Source: Stomoxys calcitrans (taxonomy: Eukaryota > Arthropoda > Insecta > Diptera > Muscidae). From it: DNA of 64,000 nucleotides. The position numbers and the translations under genes were made by a program. Below are positions 10,513-21,790 of the stretch, in pieces. Positions within the stretch are counted from its first letter, which is position 1, and every line of letters begins with the position of its first letter. The notes below the pieces were generated by a model. That model had not been told where the DNA came from, did no database searches, and saw only the letters and a program-made list of their open reading frames with translations. The stretch covers positions 176,702,843 through 176,766,842 of the forward strand of contig NC_081555.1 of NCBI RefSeq assembly GCF_963082655.1, read 5' to 3'.

Positions 10513-10905
10513 TCAAGGTCAGTGAAAATGGGTCTGGCAGTAAATGGAGATAAGACGAAATGGATGGTTTCAACTCCCAAAAGGCCTTGCACAACCGAGC
10601 AGATAAAGAAAATGGAGAAAGTTGGGAACCACACTTTGAGAAAGTCAGTAACTTTATCTACCTCAAATGACACCAGTTTTGAGATAAAGCGAAGAGTAAT
10701 ACTGGCAAACAGATGCTACTTTGGACTAAGTAAGCAGTTTAGAAACAAGACCACCTCTCGACAGATGAAGATTACACTATGCAAGACACTGATACTACCC
10801 GTGCTGTTATATGGTTCTGAAGCATGGGTACTTGTGAAAGCAAATGAGGCAGTGCTTGGAGTATTTGAGAGAAAGATTCTTCGTAAAATATATGGATCAG
10901 TTTCG
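10513..10905 (+). pseudogene. RTE-type non-LTR retrotransposon, RT thumb region
   Basis: The + strand encodes KMGLAVNGDKTKWMV (the motif after the RT active site in RTE elements), then FEIKRRVILANRCYFGLSKQ, LCKTLILPVLLYGSEAWVL and LGVFERKILRKIYGSV. The LPVLLYGSEAW and FERKILRKIYG blocks are highly characteristic of the RTE/BovB-like RT C-terminus. The frame is open from 10402 but the upstream part is family B. At KIYGSV the sense strand ends and the following part of the protein is found inverted at 10906-11078. Confidence 0.82.
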
Positions 10906-11078
10906 ACGTGTCTCCCACAACTTGATCTATCCATCGGGCTTTTGGTATTCCCGGTTTGCATGTACCACCGTGTATGCCTTCGAAAGATGTCTTTGCTGGA
11001 GCTTCTTCAGCCATTCTGACAACATGACCTAGCCAACGCAGCCGTTGTATTTTGATGCTATCCTCCTCATACAAAGAA
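10906..11078 (-). pseudogene. RTE-type ORF C-terminal part, inverted
   Basis: The minus strand reads YEEDSIKIQRLRWLGHVVRM, then AEEAPAKTSFEGIHGG and RKPG-like CKPGIPKARWIDQVVGDTSK. In an intact RTE ORF these residues come shortly after RKILRKIYGS on the same strand, so the two segments belong to one element rearranged by an inversion with its breakpoint at about 10905. Boundaries abut family X units on the right. Confidence 0.8.
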
Positions 11079-11580
11079 ATGATATTTGAGAGTAGAGAAC
11101 GATGCTGATATATTTTCAGGGCTAAGTGTTTGGGGGACCACCCACTCCCAAAAACACCCCTAAATCAAACATATTGTGGTACTTAAACGAAATGTATTGA
11201 AGAGAAGAGTACGAGATTGATACCCACTTTCTGGACCAATTTTCTGGGTGTCTACCCCTTCCCCGAAAACACCCCACAAACAGCAATTATTTACTGACCA
11301 TCGCAATATGGAGCTCATATAAAGGTATTTGGGAGTAGAAAACGAATCTGATATCCAATTGTTGAACATGTATTTGAGGCACCGCTCCTTTTACGAAACA
11401 CCCCCAATGAGTGCCAATTATGGGGGCAAATGTTTGAGGGCATCCCATTAACTCCCCTTAAACCAATGGCAATATGGGGTTTAAATGAATGGTATCTGAG
11501 CACGATGCTGATATTGTTTTTTTAGGGCCAAGTGTCTAGGGGACCACCTCACCCCCAAAAACAACCCCAATTCGGATATC
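11079..11580 (-). repeat. Family X tandem units
   Basis: About four imperfect ~125-130 bp units of the family X core (ctgatatattttcagggc, gtttgggggaccacccac, aaacaccccaaac-like, atatggggtttaaatgaa). It is oriented opposite to 12236-14130. No ends are visible. Confidence 0.6.
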
Positions 11581-12235
11581 TTGGCAATATTACTGTTGAT
11601 GAAAGTCGGACAAAACTTGCGGCTTCCGGGGGCTCAAGAAGTCATATAGGGAGATCGGTTTATATTGGAGCTATATCTAAATCTGAACCGATATGACCCA
11701 TTTGCAATTCCCAGCGACCTTTATCAATGTTGTTGTTACAACCACATTTTCATGTTGAGGTGGCGATCCTCATCAAGCTCTTGTAGGTGAACAAGCTCGT
11801 TCCGGTCCCAAACGACCGATTCCCGTGGGAACAGGGAAGCCATTGGTTATTTAAAGATGCCAATAACTCGCCTTGTCATATCGAGCATCATGGGCACTCA
11901 GTATTTTTGAAAGAGCCGGTGCCACCCGACCCTTCGCTGAGACTCTACGCTCGATAAAGCTGAGTGTCTACGACTGCCGTTGCAGCTACTTCGTATAAAG
12001 CATTCTACTACCCAAACCTGTGGACGCATGCGGTACCTCGCATCTAAGCTTCTCATGACTGCAATGAACGCCACACAGATCGGACCTCAATATTGCCATG
12101 CCAAGACCTACATTAATATTAAGTATTTCCAGCGGCTAGCTTTACGAGATCGACCGCTATCGTGATTTCGACAGATGGATGGACGGACGGACGAAGACTC
12201 GGAACGTCAAGACGATCAATATCTATATACTTTAC
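11581..12235 (-). repeat. Family B element carrying an unclassified insertion (11722-12145)
   Basis: Family B units at 11581-11721 (gggggctcaagaagtcat, gagatcggtttatattgg) resume at about 12146 with gatttcgacagatggatgg and gacgatcaatatctatatac. Between them is about 420 bp of unrelated, GC-richer DNA (cgttccggtcccaaacgacc; agagccggtgccacccgac; cgactgccgttgcagctac). It looks like a separate dispersed insertion, possibly tRNA- or 5S-type, but I find no clear Pol III boxes or terminal repeats. Confidence 0.5.
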
Positions 12236-14130
12236 TAGCTAACGCGGGCCCGCTCCGCTGCGCCTTCTTTTACTTTATATGGAACAAAAGTTTCCTGGGA
12301 ATATTTATTTTCGACAATAAAAGATTTAAAAAATTTTAGCATCGTGCTCTTCTCTGAAATGCAATTTACTTAAACCCCTTATTGTCATTGACTTAAGAGG
12401 AGTTTACAGTATGAGGCGTCCCACAAACACATAGCCCCAAAATAGGTTATCAAATTCGTTTTCTAATCTCAAATACCTCTCATTTGAACCACATATTGGC
12501 AAGGTCGAAAAATTTATTTCCTTTTGGGGGTGTTTTGGGAAAGGGGTGATGCCCTAAATACATGGTCCTACATTTGGATATCAAATTCGTATTCTACTCC
12601 CAAATACCTTTAATTGAGCCCCATATTGCGACGGTCACTAAAAAATTGCTGTTTGTGGGGTATTTTGGGAAAGGGGTAGATCCCCAGAAAATTGGTCACT
12701 AAAATGGGTATCAATTCTTGCTCCACCCCCCAATACCTTTCATTTAAGATCCACATTGACATGGTCGGTAAATATGCCCGATTTAGGGGTGTTTTGGGGA
12801 TTGGAGTGATCCCCCAAACACTAAGCCCTGAAAATATATCAGTAACTTGCTCTACTCTCATATATCTATATATCATTTATTTGAACCCCATATTACCATT
12901 GCCCTCAAAATTGGATATCAACTTCGTTCTCAAATCTCATTTAAACTCCTTATTACAAAAGTCAGCAAATATGTCCGGTTTGGGGTATTGTCCCAAAAAA
13001 CTATGAATATTTAGTTCCACTCTCTTTAAGATCCAAATTGTCTTGATGAGCAAATACGTCCTATTTGGGGGTTGTTATGGTGGTGGGACGTCCGCTAGAC
13101 AGTTGGTCCCTAATGTTGGTATCAGATACGTGATCTACATCCAAATACATTTAATTTGAGCCCTATATTTCCATAGTCGGCAAACATGACCGGCTTGGGG
13201 GGTGTTTTGGGGGATGGGCGGCCACTCAGTGAGTTGGCCTTGAAAATATATATCGGATTCGTGTTCCACTTTAAAAACCCTCTTATTTGAAAAACTTCCT
13301 ATTTGGGTGGTGTTGTGGGGGTGGGGTGGCCCCATAGATACTTTTCCCGAATTTTGATACCTGATTCGTGCATTACTCCCAAAGACCTTTCATCCAGCCC
13401 CATATTGCTATGGTCGTAAATTTGTCCCCTTTGGGGATGTTTCTGGTGAGAGGCTTGGTCCCATATTTGGATATCAGATTCGAATTCTACACTTAAATAC
13501 CTTTTCTTTAAGCCCCATATTCCCATGGTCAGTAAATAAGTCTGATTGGGGGGGTGTTTTGGGGAAGGGGTGGATCCCCAAAAACTTTGTCTCACATTTG
13601 GATATTAGATTCGTGTTCTACTCGCAAATACCTTTCATTTGAGTCCCATATTGCTATGGTCGGTAAATATGTCCGATTTAAGGGTGTTTTTGGGGTTGGG
13701 GTGGTCCCCCTAGCACTTGGTCCGACAATTGGATATCAGATACGTTTTCTTATCCTAAATACCTTTCATTTGAGTCCCATATTGTCATGATTGGTCAAAA
13801 TATATGTTTGGTGGGTTTTAGGGTGGGGCGGCCCCCCCTAGGTATCCTATCCGCAACATGGATACCAAATTTTTATTTTTAGGGTACTATATGCACACAA
13901 AATTTCGCTTCAATCGCACCACCCTTCTCCGAGATCTGGCGTTTCTGAAAATTAGGGTAAGGGGGAGGGTCCGTCCCCCTTCAGATATCAAAAAATGTAG
14001 TACCCTATTTTCACGGGATCATTATGCACAATCTATGAAAATTTCAAGAAAATCGGTTCAGCCGTTTCTGAGTCTATAAGGAACACACAAACAAACAAAC
14101 ACCAATTGATTTTTATATATAAGAAGATAT
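12236..14130 (+). mobile_element. Family X element with ~130-bp tandem core
   Basis: The left end is GGGCCCG-rich (actagctaacgcgggcccgc, tccgctgcgccttctttt). The core has about 11 imperfect units of ~130 bp with ggatatcaaattcgt, ctactcccaaatacctttc, atttgagccccatattgc and gggtgttttgggg. The right end has aaaatcggttcagccgtttc, tgagtctataaggaacacac, (aaac)n, then ttgatttttatatataaga. Scattered short ORFs are frame shadows of the tandem units. No transposase is seen, so it is non-autonomous. Its class is not determined. Confidence 0.65.
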
Positions 14131-15050
14131 CATTCTCTAAAGTTTATTGTGCAATCAGCAAAAAGTTAAAAAATTGCTACAATCTATGTGTTCTTCCACC
14201 CTAATGTACCATCACAGTACAAACACACCCTTTAATCCCAACTACTTTTATATCCTGCCCTTCCTTTGGCATAAGTGTGCCACTATTTTTGGAACAATCA
14301 CATCATTGTTGTCTCATCCGAATGTGAACACGAAATGTTGAAGGAATCCAGCAAGTTGGCATTTTGCCCCATTGCATACATTGAAGAGACCCCCTTCCCC
14401 CTCCACCAAGACCCCAGACACAAGAATAAGACATTCAAGGTTATTGTCAACAGGCCCAATGAATGGAATGGCATGGAAGTGCTTAGTACCTGCACAGGTA
14501 GCAAGGCTTAGTGACATTGTATTCAGGTCAGATGTGTCTGTGGAACGTTTTGTTTGTTAGCTGTTTTGTTATTTTTTCCTTCTGCTATCTTTTCCTTGCT
14601 GTCCCCCAAACCAAAATGACGGTGGTATGATAAGTGTTTGAATCCTTGTATGCCAACATGAAATGAATTGCATGTTGCCATGCCATGGCAGGAATGTCAA
14701 GTACATAATGGTTATACAATAATTACTTAACATTCTGGGCCAAACTCTATGACAAAGAGTTCTTATTAAAGACTCGTTAATTTGGCAACTATTTTTGTGA
14801 GGGTGTGTATATGAAACTTCAAGAGTTTATACAAATTAGCCTCTGTAGTGGCAATAGGTGTTTTGGTGGTTGAAAACTCAAGCAACATGATCGTTTGCTT
14901 CAACATTGGCTATGTGGTGAAAAAAGATTGATATGACAACTTGCATGCTATGCCAAATTATGAGACTTAGTCATGTAGCAGAAATTAATATTAAAATATA
15001 TTCCTAACAGAAGTCCCCACCACTGTCGAGGATAGAGTTGAAGCCTAAAG
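14131..15050. other. Intron 1 sequence without recognised features
   Basis: Apparently low-copy DNA. The overlapping open frames at 14275-14560 on both strands show no domain. Confidence 0.45.
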
Positions 15051-15257
15051 TTGGTGAAGAAGTCAAATCAGGCGAACGATTGGTATGAGGGGCGTACATT
15101 ATAGATTAAAATAGGGACAGTCATAACAGTGCCACAGATGCAAATGATCAGCCTTTTTCTGGCTTTGGTGCGTCCGAAAGAGGTTTAGAAGTCATATCAG
15201 GAGATAGGTTAATATAGGAGCTATATCAAATTAAGTACCGATTCACACCATAACTTT
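15051..15257 (-). repeat. Diverged family B fragment
   Basis: Contains gaagaagtcaaatcagg, gtcataacagtgccac and agaagtcatatcaggagat, with ataggagctatatcaaat. It abuts the family C element. Confidence 0.5.
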
Positions 15258-16160
15258 GTATACCCTTCACCACCACTGTGGTACAGGGTATTATAAGTTT
15301 GTGCATTTGTTTGCAACACTAAGAAGGAGAAGAGCTAGACCCATTGATAAGTACACCGATCGACTCAGAAAAAACTTTCTGACTCGATTTAGCCATGTCC
15401 GTCTGTGAGTCCATGTATACTTGTTATCAAAGTGCAGGTCGTATTTGTTGTCCAATCATCACGAAATTTTGCACATATCACTTTTTCGGCCCAAGGATAG
15501 GCGCTATTGATTTTCGTAAAAATCGGTTCAGATTTAGATATATCTCCCATATATATGTATCGCCTGATTTGTACTTAAATCGCCGTAGTAACTACAATTT
15601 TCAACCAATCTGAACAACATTTGGCATGGATTGTTCTTATACTGATCTTAACATATGTGCAGGATATAATCAATATCGGTTCAGATTTAGATATAGCTTC
15701 CATATTTATGTGTCGCCCGATTTGCACTTAAATGGCCGTAGCAGCTACAGTTTCAACCAATCTGCACAAAATTTGACACGAACAGTTTTGTTACTGATAC
15801 TAACATATCTGCAAAATTTCATCCAAATCAGTTCAGATTTCAATATAGCTCCCATGTATATGTATCGCCCGATTTGCACTTAAATGGCCGTAGTAGCTAC
15901 AATTTTCATTAATCTGCACAACATTTGACACGGACAATTTTGTTACTGATTCTAACATATCTGCAAGATTTCATAAAAATCTGTTCAAACTTGGATATAG
16001 CACCCATAACTTTTTATCGCCGGATTTGCACTTATATGGCCGTAGTAAAAACAATTTTTAAACGATCTATTTTAAATATTGCCCGAATTTATAATTGTAG
16101 GGTAGGTGTAGGGTATTATGTAGTCGGCCGCGCCCAATTTTTACCTTTACTTATTGGTTA
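15258..16160 (+). mobile_element. Family C element
   Basis: Starts tatacccttcaccaccactg, tggtacagggtattataag. It has four ~140-bp units (atgtatcgcccgatttgcac, ttaaatggccgtagtagc, gcacaacatttgacacgg). It ends with the alternative hairpin gtcggccgcgcccaattt followed by ttacctttacttattgg. The 3' tail (hairpin, then ~CCTTTACTT-TT) parallels families A and B, so C is probably a cousin. No coding capacity. Confidence 0.6.
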
Positions 16161-16561
16161 ATACCATATTTGTATTCTACTCCTCAAAACCTTTCATTTG
16201 ATATCCATATTGTCTTTATCGGTCCACTTGTGATTTTGGGTGGTATTTTTAGGGTAACGTAAAGGGTCCGAGATGGGGCGGCCCCCCAGTTATTTGGACC
16301 CAATTTTTAATATGAAATTCATATTCTACTCCTCAATACCTTTCATTTGAATCCCATATTGTTCTGTTCGGTACACTTTTATTTTTGGGTGGTACTTTTG
16401 GGGTAAGGGGGAGGGTCCGCTCCCCTTCCGATATCAAAAAATTATTAAGCCTATGTTTTCTTCCAGACTAACCTACACAATCTTTCAAAATTTCAAGATA
16501 AACGGTTTAGCCGTTTTTGAGTCTATACGGAACAAATAAACAAACAAACACAAATTCATTT
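16161..16561 (+). repeat. Family X right-end fragment
   Basis: Two core units (tattctactcctcaaaacc, tttcatttgaatcccatatt), then gggagggtccgctcccctt, ggtttagccgtttttgagtc and a (aaac)n tail. It is the same right end as 14040-14130 and is joined directly to a family A element. Confidence 0.6.
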
Positions 16562-17630
16562 TTATACCCACCACCGTAGAATAGGGGGTATATTCATTTA
16601 GACATTCCGTTTGCAACACATCGAAATATCAATTTCCGGCCCTACAAAGTATATATATTTTGGATCGTCGTAAAATTTTAAGACGATTTTTGATGACGGT
16701 AGTAAAGTTTTTGAACGGGCCAAATCGGACCATATTTGGATATAACTGCTATATAGACCGATCTGGCAATAAAGAGATCTAATGACCATAAATACTTTAT
16801 TATTATCCGATTTCATTAAAATTTTAAACAGTGAGTTATTTTAAGCCTCCCGACGTCTGACCCAAAAATGGATTAGATCGGTCCATATTTAAATATAGCC
16901 ATATAGACCGATTTTCCGATAAAGGGTCTAATGCCCATAAAAGCTTTATTTATTACCCGATTTCGCTGAAATTGGCAACAGTGTGTTAAGTGTGTGTTTT
17001 AAGCCTTCTGACTTCTAACCTAAATATGGTTTAGATCGGACTATATTTAGATACAGCTGCCATATAGACCGATCTCCAGATAAAGGGTCTGAAGGCCATA
17101 AAAGCCTTATTTATTTTATTTTTAAATTTCTCTGAAATTTAAAACAGTTTTTTATTTTAAGAATCCCGACATCTGTCTTAAATATGGTTTAGATCGGACT
17201 GTGTTTAGATATAGCTGCCATATAGAGCGATCTCCCGATAAAGGGTCTAAAGGCCATAAAAGCTTTATTTTTTATCCGATTTTGCTGCAATTAGTAGTTT
17301 TAAGCCTCCCAACATCCTACCCAAATATGGTTTAGATCGGACTATATTAAGATATAGCTGTGATATAGACCGATCTCCCGATAAAGGGTCTGAAGGCCAT
17401 AAAAGCTTTAGTTTTTATCCGATTTCGCTGAAATTTGAAACAGTGAGTTATTTTTAGCCTTCTGACACCCGACTTAAGTATGGTTCAGATCGGATTATAT
17501 TTAGATATAGCTGTCATATAGACCGATCTGTCAATAAAGGGTCTGAAGCCCATGAAAGCTTTATTTTTTAACCGATTTCGCTAAAATTTGGAACACTGCG
17601 TAGTTTTGAGCCCTTCAACATCCCACCCAT
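16562..17630 (+). repeat. Family A element, 3' end missing
   Basis: Starts tttatacccaccaccgtaga, then tcgaaatatcaatttccgg. The units contain catatagaccgatctcccg, ataaagggtctgaaggcc and ggtttagatcggactatat. The hairpin end is absent; the sequence passes into an inverted family C copy at about 17630. Confidence 0.65.
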
Positions 17631-18660
17631 ATATAGAGTCATAAGAAAATCCTTCCTGTCGAATTTCGAGAGAATCGGGTAACAAATGCCCATTTCATTG
17701 CTGTATTACGGCAAATCGGACGAACATATATATGGGAGCTATATCCGAATCTGAACCGATTTCTATGAAATTCTCCAGTAATGTCGAAAATCGTAGGAAA
17801 ATCCTTCCTGCCAAATTTCGGGAGGATCGGTTAACAAATGACCATTTTATTGCATTATTACTGCAAATCGGAAGAACTTATATATGGGAGCTGTATCCAA
17901 ATCTGAACCGATTTCTATGAAATTCACCATTAATATCGAGAGTAGTAAGAAAATCCTTCCTGCCAAATTTCGAGAGGATCGGTTAATAAATGATCATTTT
18001 TTTGCATTATTACTGCAAATCGGACGAACATATGTACGAATGTTATATCTAAACCTGAACCGATTTTTTCCAATTTCAATAGGCTTTGTCTCTAGGCCAA
18101 AAAACATGTCCACACCAAATCTGAAGATGATCGGATGAAAATTGCGACCTGTAGTTTGTACACAAATAATTATGGACAGACGGACAGACAGACGGACAGA
18201 CGGACAGACAGACGGACAGACAGACGGACAGACAGATGGACAGACAGACGGACAGACAGACGGACAGACAGATAGACGGACAAACAGACGGACAGACAGA
18301 TAGACGGACAGACAGACGGACAGACAGATAGACGGACAGACAGACGGACAGACAGACGGACGGACAGACGGACAGACGGACAGACAGACGGACAGACGGA
18401 TGGACAGACGGACGGACAGAAAGACGGACAGACAGACGGACGAACAGACGGATGGACGGACAGACGGAGAGATAGATTGACGGACAGACAGACAGACGGA
18501 CAGACAGTCGGACAGACAGACGAACAGACAGACGGACATAGCTAAATTGAATCAGAAAATGATTCTGAGTCGATCGGTATACTTATTAATGGGTATATCT
18601 CTCTTTCTTTTGGGTGCACTAAGTTATATTACCCTGTACCACAGTAGTGGAAAGAAATTC
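17631..18660 (-). mobile_element. Family C element, inverted relative to 15258-16160, with expanded microsatellite
   Basis: Three ~155-bp units (gggagctatatccgaatctg, aaaatccttcctgccaaatt, cattattactgcaaatcgg) lead into a microsatellite (18172-18540). After it come attctgagtcgatcggtat and ccctgtaccacagtagtgg, the complement of the start of the copy at 15258. It pairs with that copy as a long inverted repeat across about 3.4 kb. Confidence 0.6.
18172..18540. repeat. GGACAGACAGAC-type microsatellite inside family C
   Basis: About 370 bp of alternating gacagacg and gacggacagac units with scattered variants (gatggaca, agatagac). The open reading frame on the minus strand (SVCLSVRLSV...) is a low-complexity artefact. 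Seeds of this sequence occur in most family A, B and C copies. Confidence 0.9.
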
Positions 18661-20901
18661 CATGGGATGACCGCGATCGAATTGACAGTCGAGCGAAGAA
18701 CTACAACCCAGTTTTGCTCCAATTAGGTTAATTCAATTCGAATGCAGTATGTTTTATGACTTAGTGAATTCCATGTAGAGAGAAATACTTTCAAACTTTC
18801 AAACAAAGGAACAGGCATTACATACAGATTTGCATACCGCCTGATTCTACTTCTGCCAGCATTGTGCTACCCAAGGGCAGAAATATCCTCGTATTCGAGA
18901 GATATGGAAGTTATGCAGATATCTACAAGATTAACGCATGTGGAAGATTTGAGACTGAGAAAAATGTGCAGCATTTTCAGCCCCTGAAGACACAAGATCG
19001 TAAGGGATAAGAAATTGAAAGAAATCGGGGGCAATATCAGTGGTTCTTAGATTTGAATTCTTGAGCGTCAGAGCGCAATAATTTGGCTAAAATTTAAAAC
19101 ATGGTATTTTCTTATGACTTTTAATAGTCATGACAAGTACAGTCCATCTTTATCTGTAGATGTATCGCCGATATATTTGACACAGTCAATCAAAGAACGT
19201 GTCTAATGCGATCCGTGGTGGAGGGTTAATAAGATTCGGCGCAGCCAAACTTCATGAGCTTTTACTCGATCTTCTTAACAGGCCTAAAAAAACGATCACT
19301 ACATATCAGTTGACTCTTATTCTCCGTTCTATTCAATCGAATATAAAGACAACAACTCAAAACGCCCACACCGACCATACCACTTCCTATGCAACACACT
19401 TATTGCCACCAAGTGTTTAAGCATTGTTTTGAATCAACTACGAGGGTACGTGTGCCGGAAACTGTTGCGGATTCACTCACATGTCATGCCACCATGGCAA
19501 ATGCCCGTAAGCTCTCATCTTTTGCCATGATGAAATGACACTGTTAATTGAGCATGTTTGACTTGAATGGCGGCTGCATGGCATCACCACAAACATGCTG
19601 CCATCACGTAAAGTGTATCAAACTTAAAATAGGATATCAAACTACAAAGAAACAGAAAGCAAAATACCAACAGCAAGAGGAAAAGATCAAAGTCCTTCGA
19701 GGCTGTACATAATATTCTAAGATTTGAATGAGAGTACAGCAATACACACATGAGTACACCCACCCGCATTTATACTAGTTTCCATTTGAAACAGAACCCA
19801 CTTTCTATACGAAAATCCTTCTTTCTCGGATTTCTTTTTAGTTAAGGGTCACAAAAAGCTTATGAACGTGTTGGTAGTTTTTTTCTTCTGTTTTCTGGTT
19901 TTTAGCTGCTAGGTATTAGGGTTAGCATTAGTTCTTTGTAGAATTATCAAACCAAACATCCATGCACGAGCACAGATTATCCGCTTGCCTGTTCGACGAA
20001 TGCACACTTTGGGTGAGGATAGGGTGAACTTGTGGAACTCTTAAAAATGTTTGTTCTTCTTTGGTTTTGTGCGCCTTGAAAGCACATTTCCTGGAAGCCC
20101 TCAAGTGGGGTTACACATGTTGACGATTTCTTCTTTTAATCCTTGCCATTGATAAATGAGAACAAAATACAATTGAGTGACAAGTGAAAGCAATGACGAG
20201 AATAAAATTTTGCGATGTATGCTCTTTGTTGCAATGCCTTATACTGCAAATTATGGCCTTTAATGTTTAAATAAGATATGAGACACTGTTGACCAAAAGT
20301 TTATTTTTTTGTAAAAATTCAACATTACCAAAACCTTGAGAATAAATGGAAAAAAAAAATTCAACAGCCAATGTAACTTCACTTTAGTAAGTTTGTCGCC
20401 ATGAAAAGCTTCATGAAGTCAAACCCGCTAGCCCCAAGAAACCTTCAAACACTCATTCATTACTCAAACTGAGTATGCATTTAGTCACTCGGCGAGAGGG
20501 GGACTAAGCGAAGAGAAAGTTTAACATAAGTATCAAATTTCAAGTGTGACGCTTTACGATGAAAAGAAGTTTCCAAAAAAGTTTTTGTTTTAAAATTTTT
20601 ATTTTGCAGCCACATTTGATGAAGTGCCTGATGGCGCTATGACGATAAGTATGTCTTAAATGAGAACATGCAAGTGGATGGAAAAAACATGTGGAAAGAA
20701 TTTCTTGAAAAGTGTAACAACTCAAAATTTCGTAGTATTTATTTTCAAAGTAGCAAGAGCAACGTTGTGGAAAATACAGCATGCACAGTGGTTAAAAAAA
20801 ATACTGCTGACAGTGATAACATATATAAATAATATGAGAGGGTTCAGCTCACCGGAGGCAAGGTTCGTCACAGAAATGTATTTGATCTGAGACTGAGAGA
20901 G
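18661..20901. other. Intron 1 sequence without recognised features, up to the assembly gap
   Basis: AT-rich, apparently low-copy. No exon-like homology, RNA gene or repeat family recognised. Confidence 0.45.
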
Positions 20902-21101
20902 NNNNNNNNNNNNNNNNNNNNNNNNNNNNNNNNNNNNNNNNNNNNNNNNNNNNNNNNNNNNNNNNNNNNNNNNNNNNNNNNNNNNNNNNNNNNNNNNNNN
21001 NNNNNNNNNNNNNNNNNNNNNNNNNNNNNNNNNNNNNNNNNNNNNNNNNNNNNNNNNNNNNNNNNNNNNNNNNNNNNNNNNNNNNNNNNNNNNNNNNNNN
21101 N
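20902..21101. other. Assembly gap (200 N)
   Basis: Exactly 200 undetermined bases, probably an arbitrary scaffold gap length. gactgagagag on the left and gagcgaaatgc on the right suggest that a GA-rich simple repeat could be collapsed here. The minus-strand open frame that runs through the N block is meaningless. Confidence 0.99.
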
Positions 21102-21138
21102 GAGCGAAATGCTTTTGAATTTGGTTTTTATATGTTTT

Positions 21139-21790
21139 ACTAGCCGAACCGGGCCCGGCTAGGGGGGACACTTCGCCCTGATTGCTGATATACAATTCGT
21201 GCAATTGTAGCCTGTGACGCTGAACGCGTTCGATTACTGGCGAGAACATTGGACAAACCGGTGTTTATCCCCTCTTAATATTGGCGACATTTGCCAGGCA
21301 TAATGCCATGCAAGGTCATTTAAAAAATTTTACGCAAAGAGGTACTGCGGGACGCCGTTCGGACTCAGCTATAAAAAAATTTCCCTTATCATTGAGTTTA
21401 AATTTGAATCGGAAAGCACTCATTGATGTGTGAGAATTTGCCCCTTCTCGATTCCTGGTGGGAATGTTCTTCCTTAGGGTAATATTCTCATTAGGGGAGG
21501 GATGGCACCTCAGACATTTCGACTCAAATGTGGATATCAAATTCGTGCTGCACTTCCAAATCCCTTTAATTTTAGCGCTATATTGCCATGACCGGTAAAT
21601 ATGTACCGTTTGGAGGGTGTTTTGGGGCTGGGGCGGCCACCGGCACTTTGCTCTGAAATTATCATTTTTTATTCCTAACGGAAATGAAGTTCAGTTTAGG
21701 GGGCATAGCCCAAAACACTTGGCTCCAAAATTGGATATCAAATTCGTTTTATACTCTCAAATACACTTCATTTGAGGCCCATATTGCGTG
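21139..21790 (+). mobile_element. Family X element carrying an internal SINE
   Basis: Left end actagccgaaccgggcccgg (GGGCCCG end as at 12236), then acttcgccctgattgct. A SINE body lies at about 21205-21475 (cctgtgacgctgaacgcg, degenerate B-box gttcgattactggcgag, ctcttaatattggcgac). Family X core units follow (ggatatcaaattcgtgctg, ggagggtgttttggggctg). The same composite order occurs inverted at 46200-46676. The right end is lost at the family A junction at about 21791. Confidence 0.65.

Noticed and set aside
17994..18539. Ser/Val/Cys/Leu-rich frames here and at 25014-25414, 26142-26898 and 61633-62292
   Set aside because: All coincide with GACAGACG-type microsatellites and read through on either strand; not proteins.
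20722..21249. 175-codon frame across the N block
   Set aside because: It runs through undetermined bases and has no meaning.
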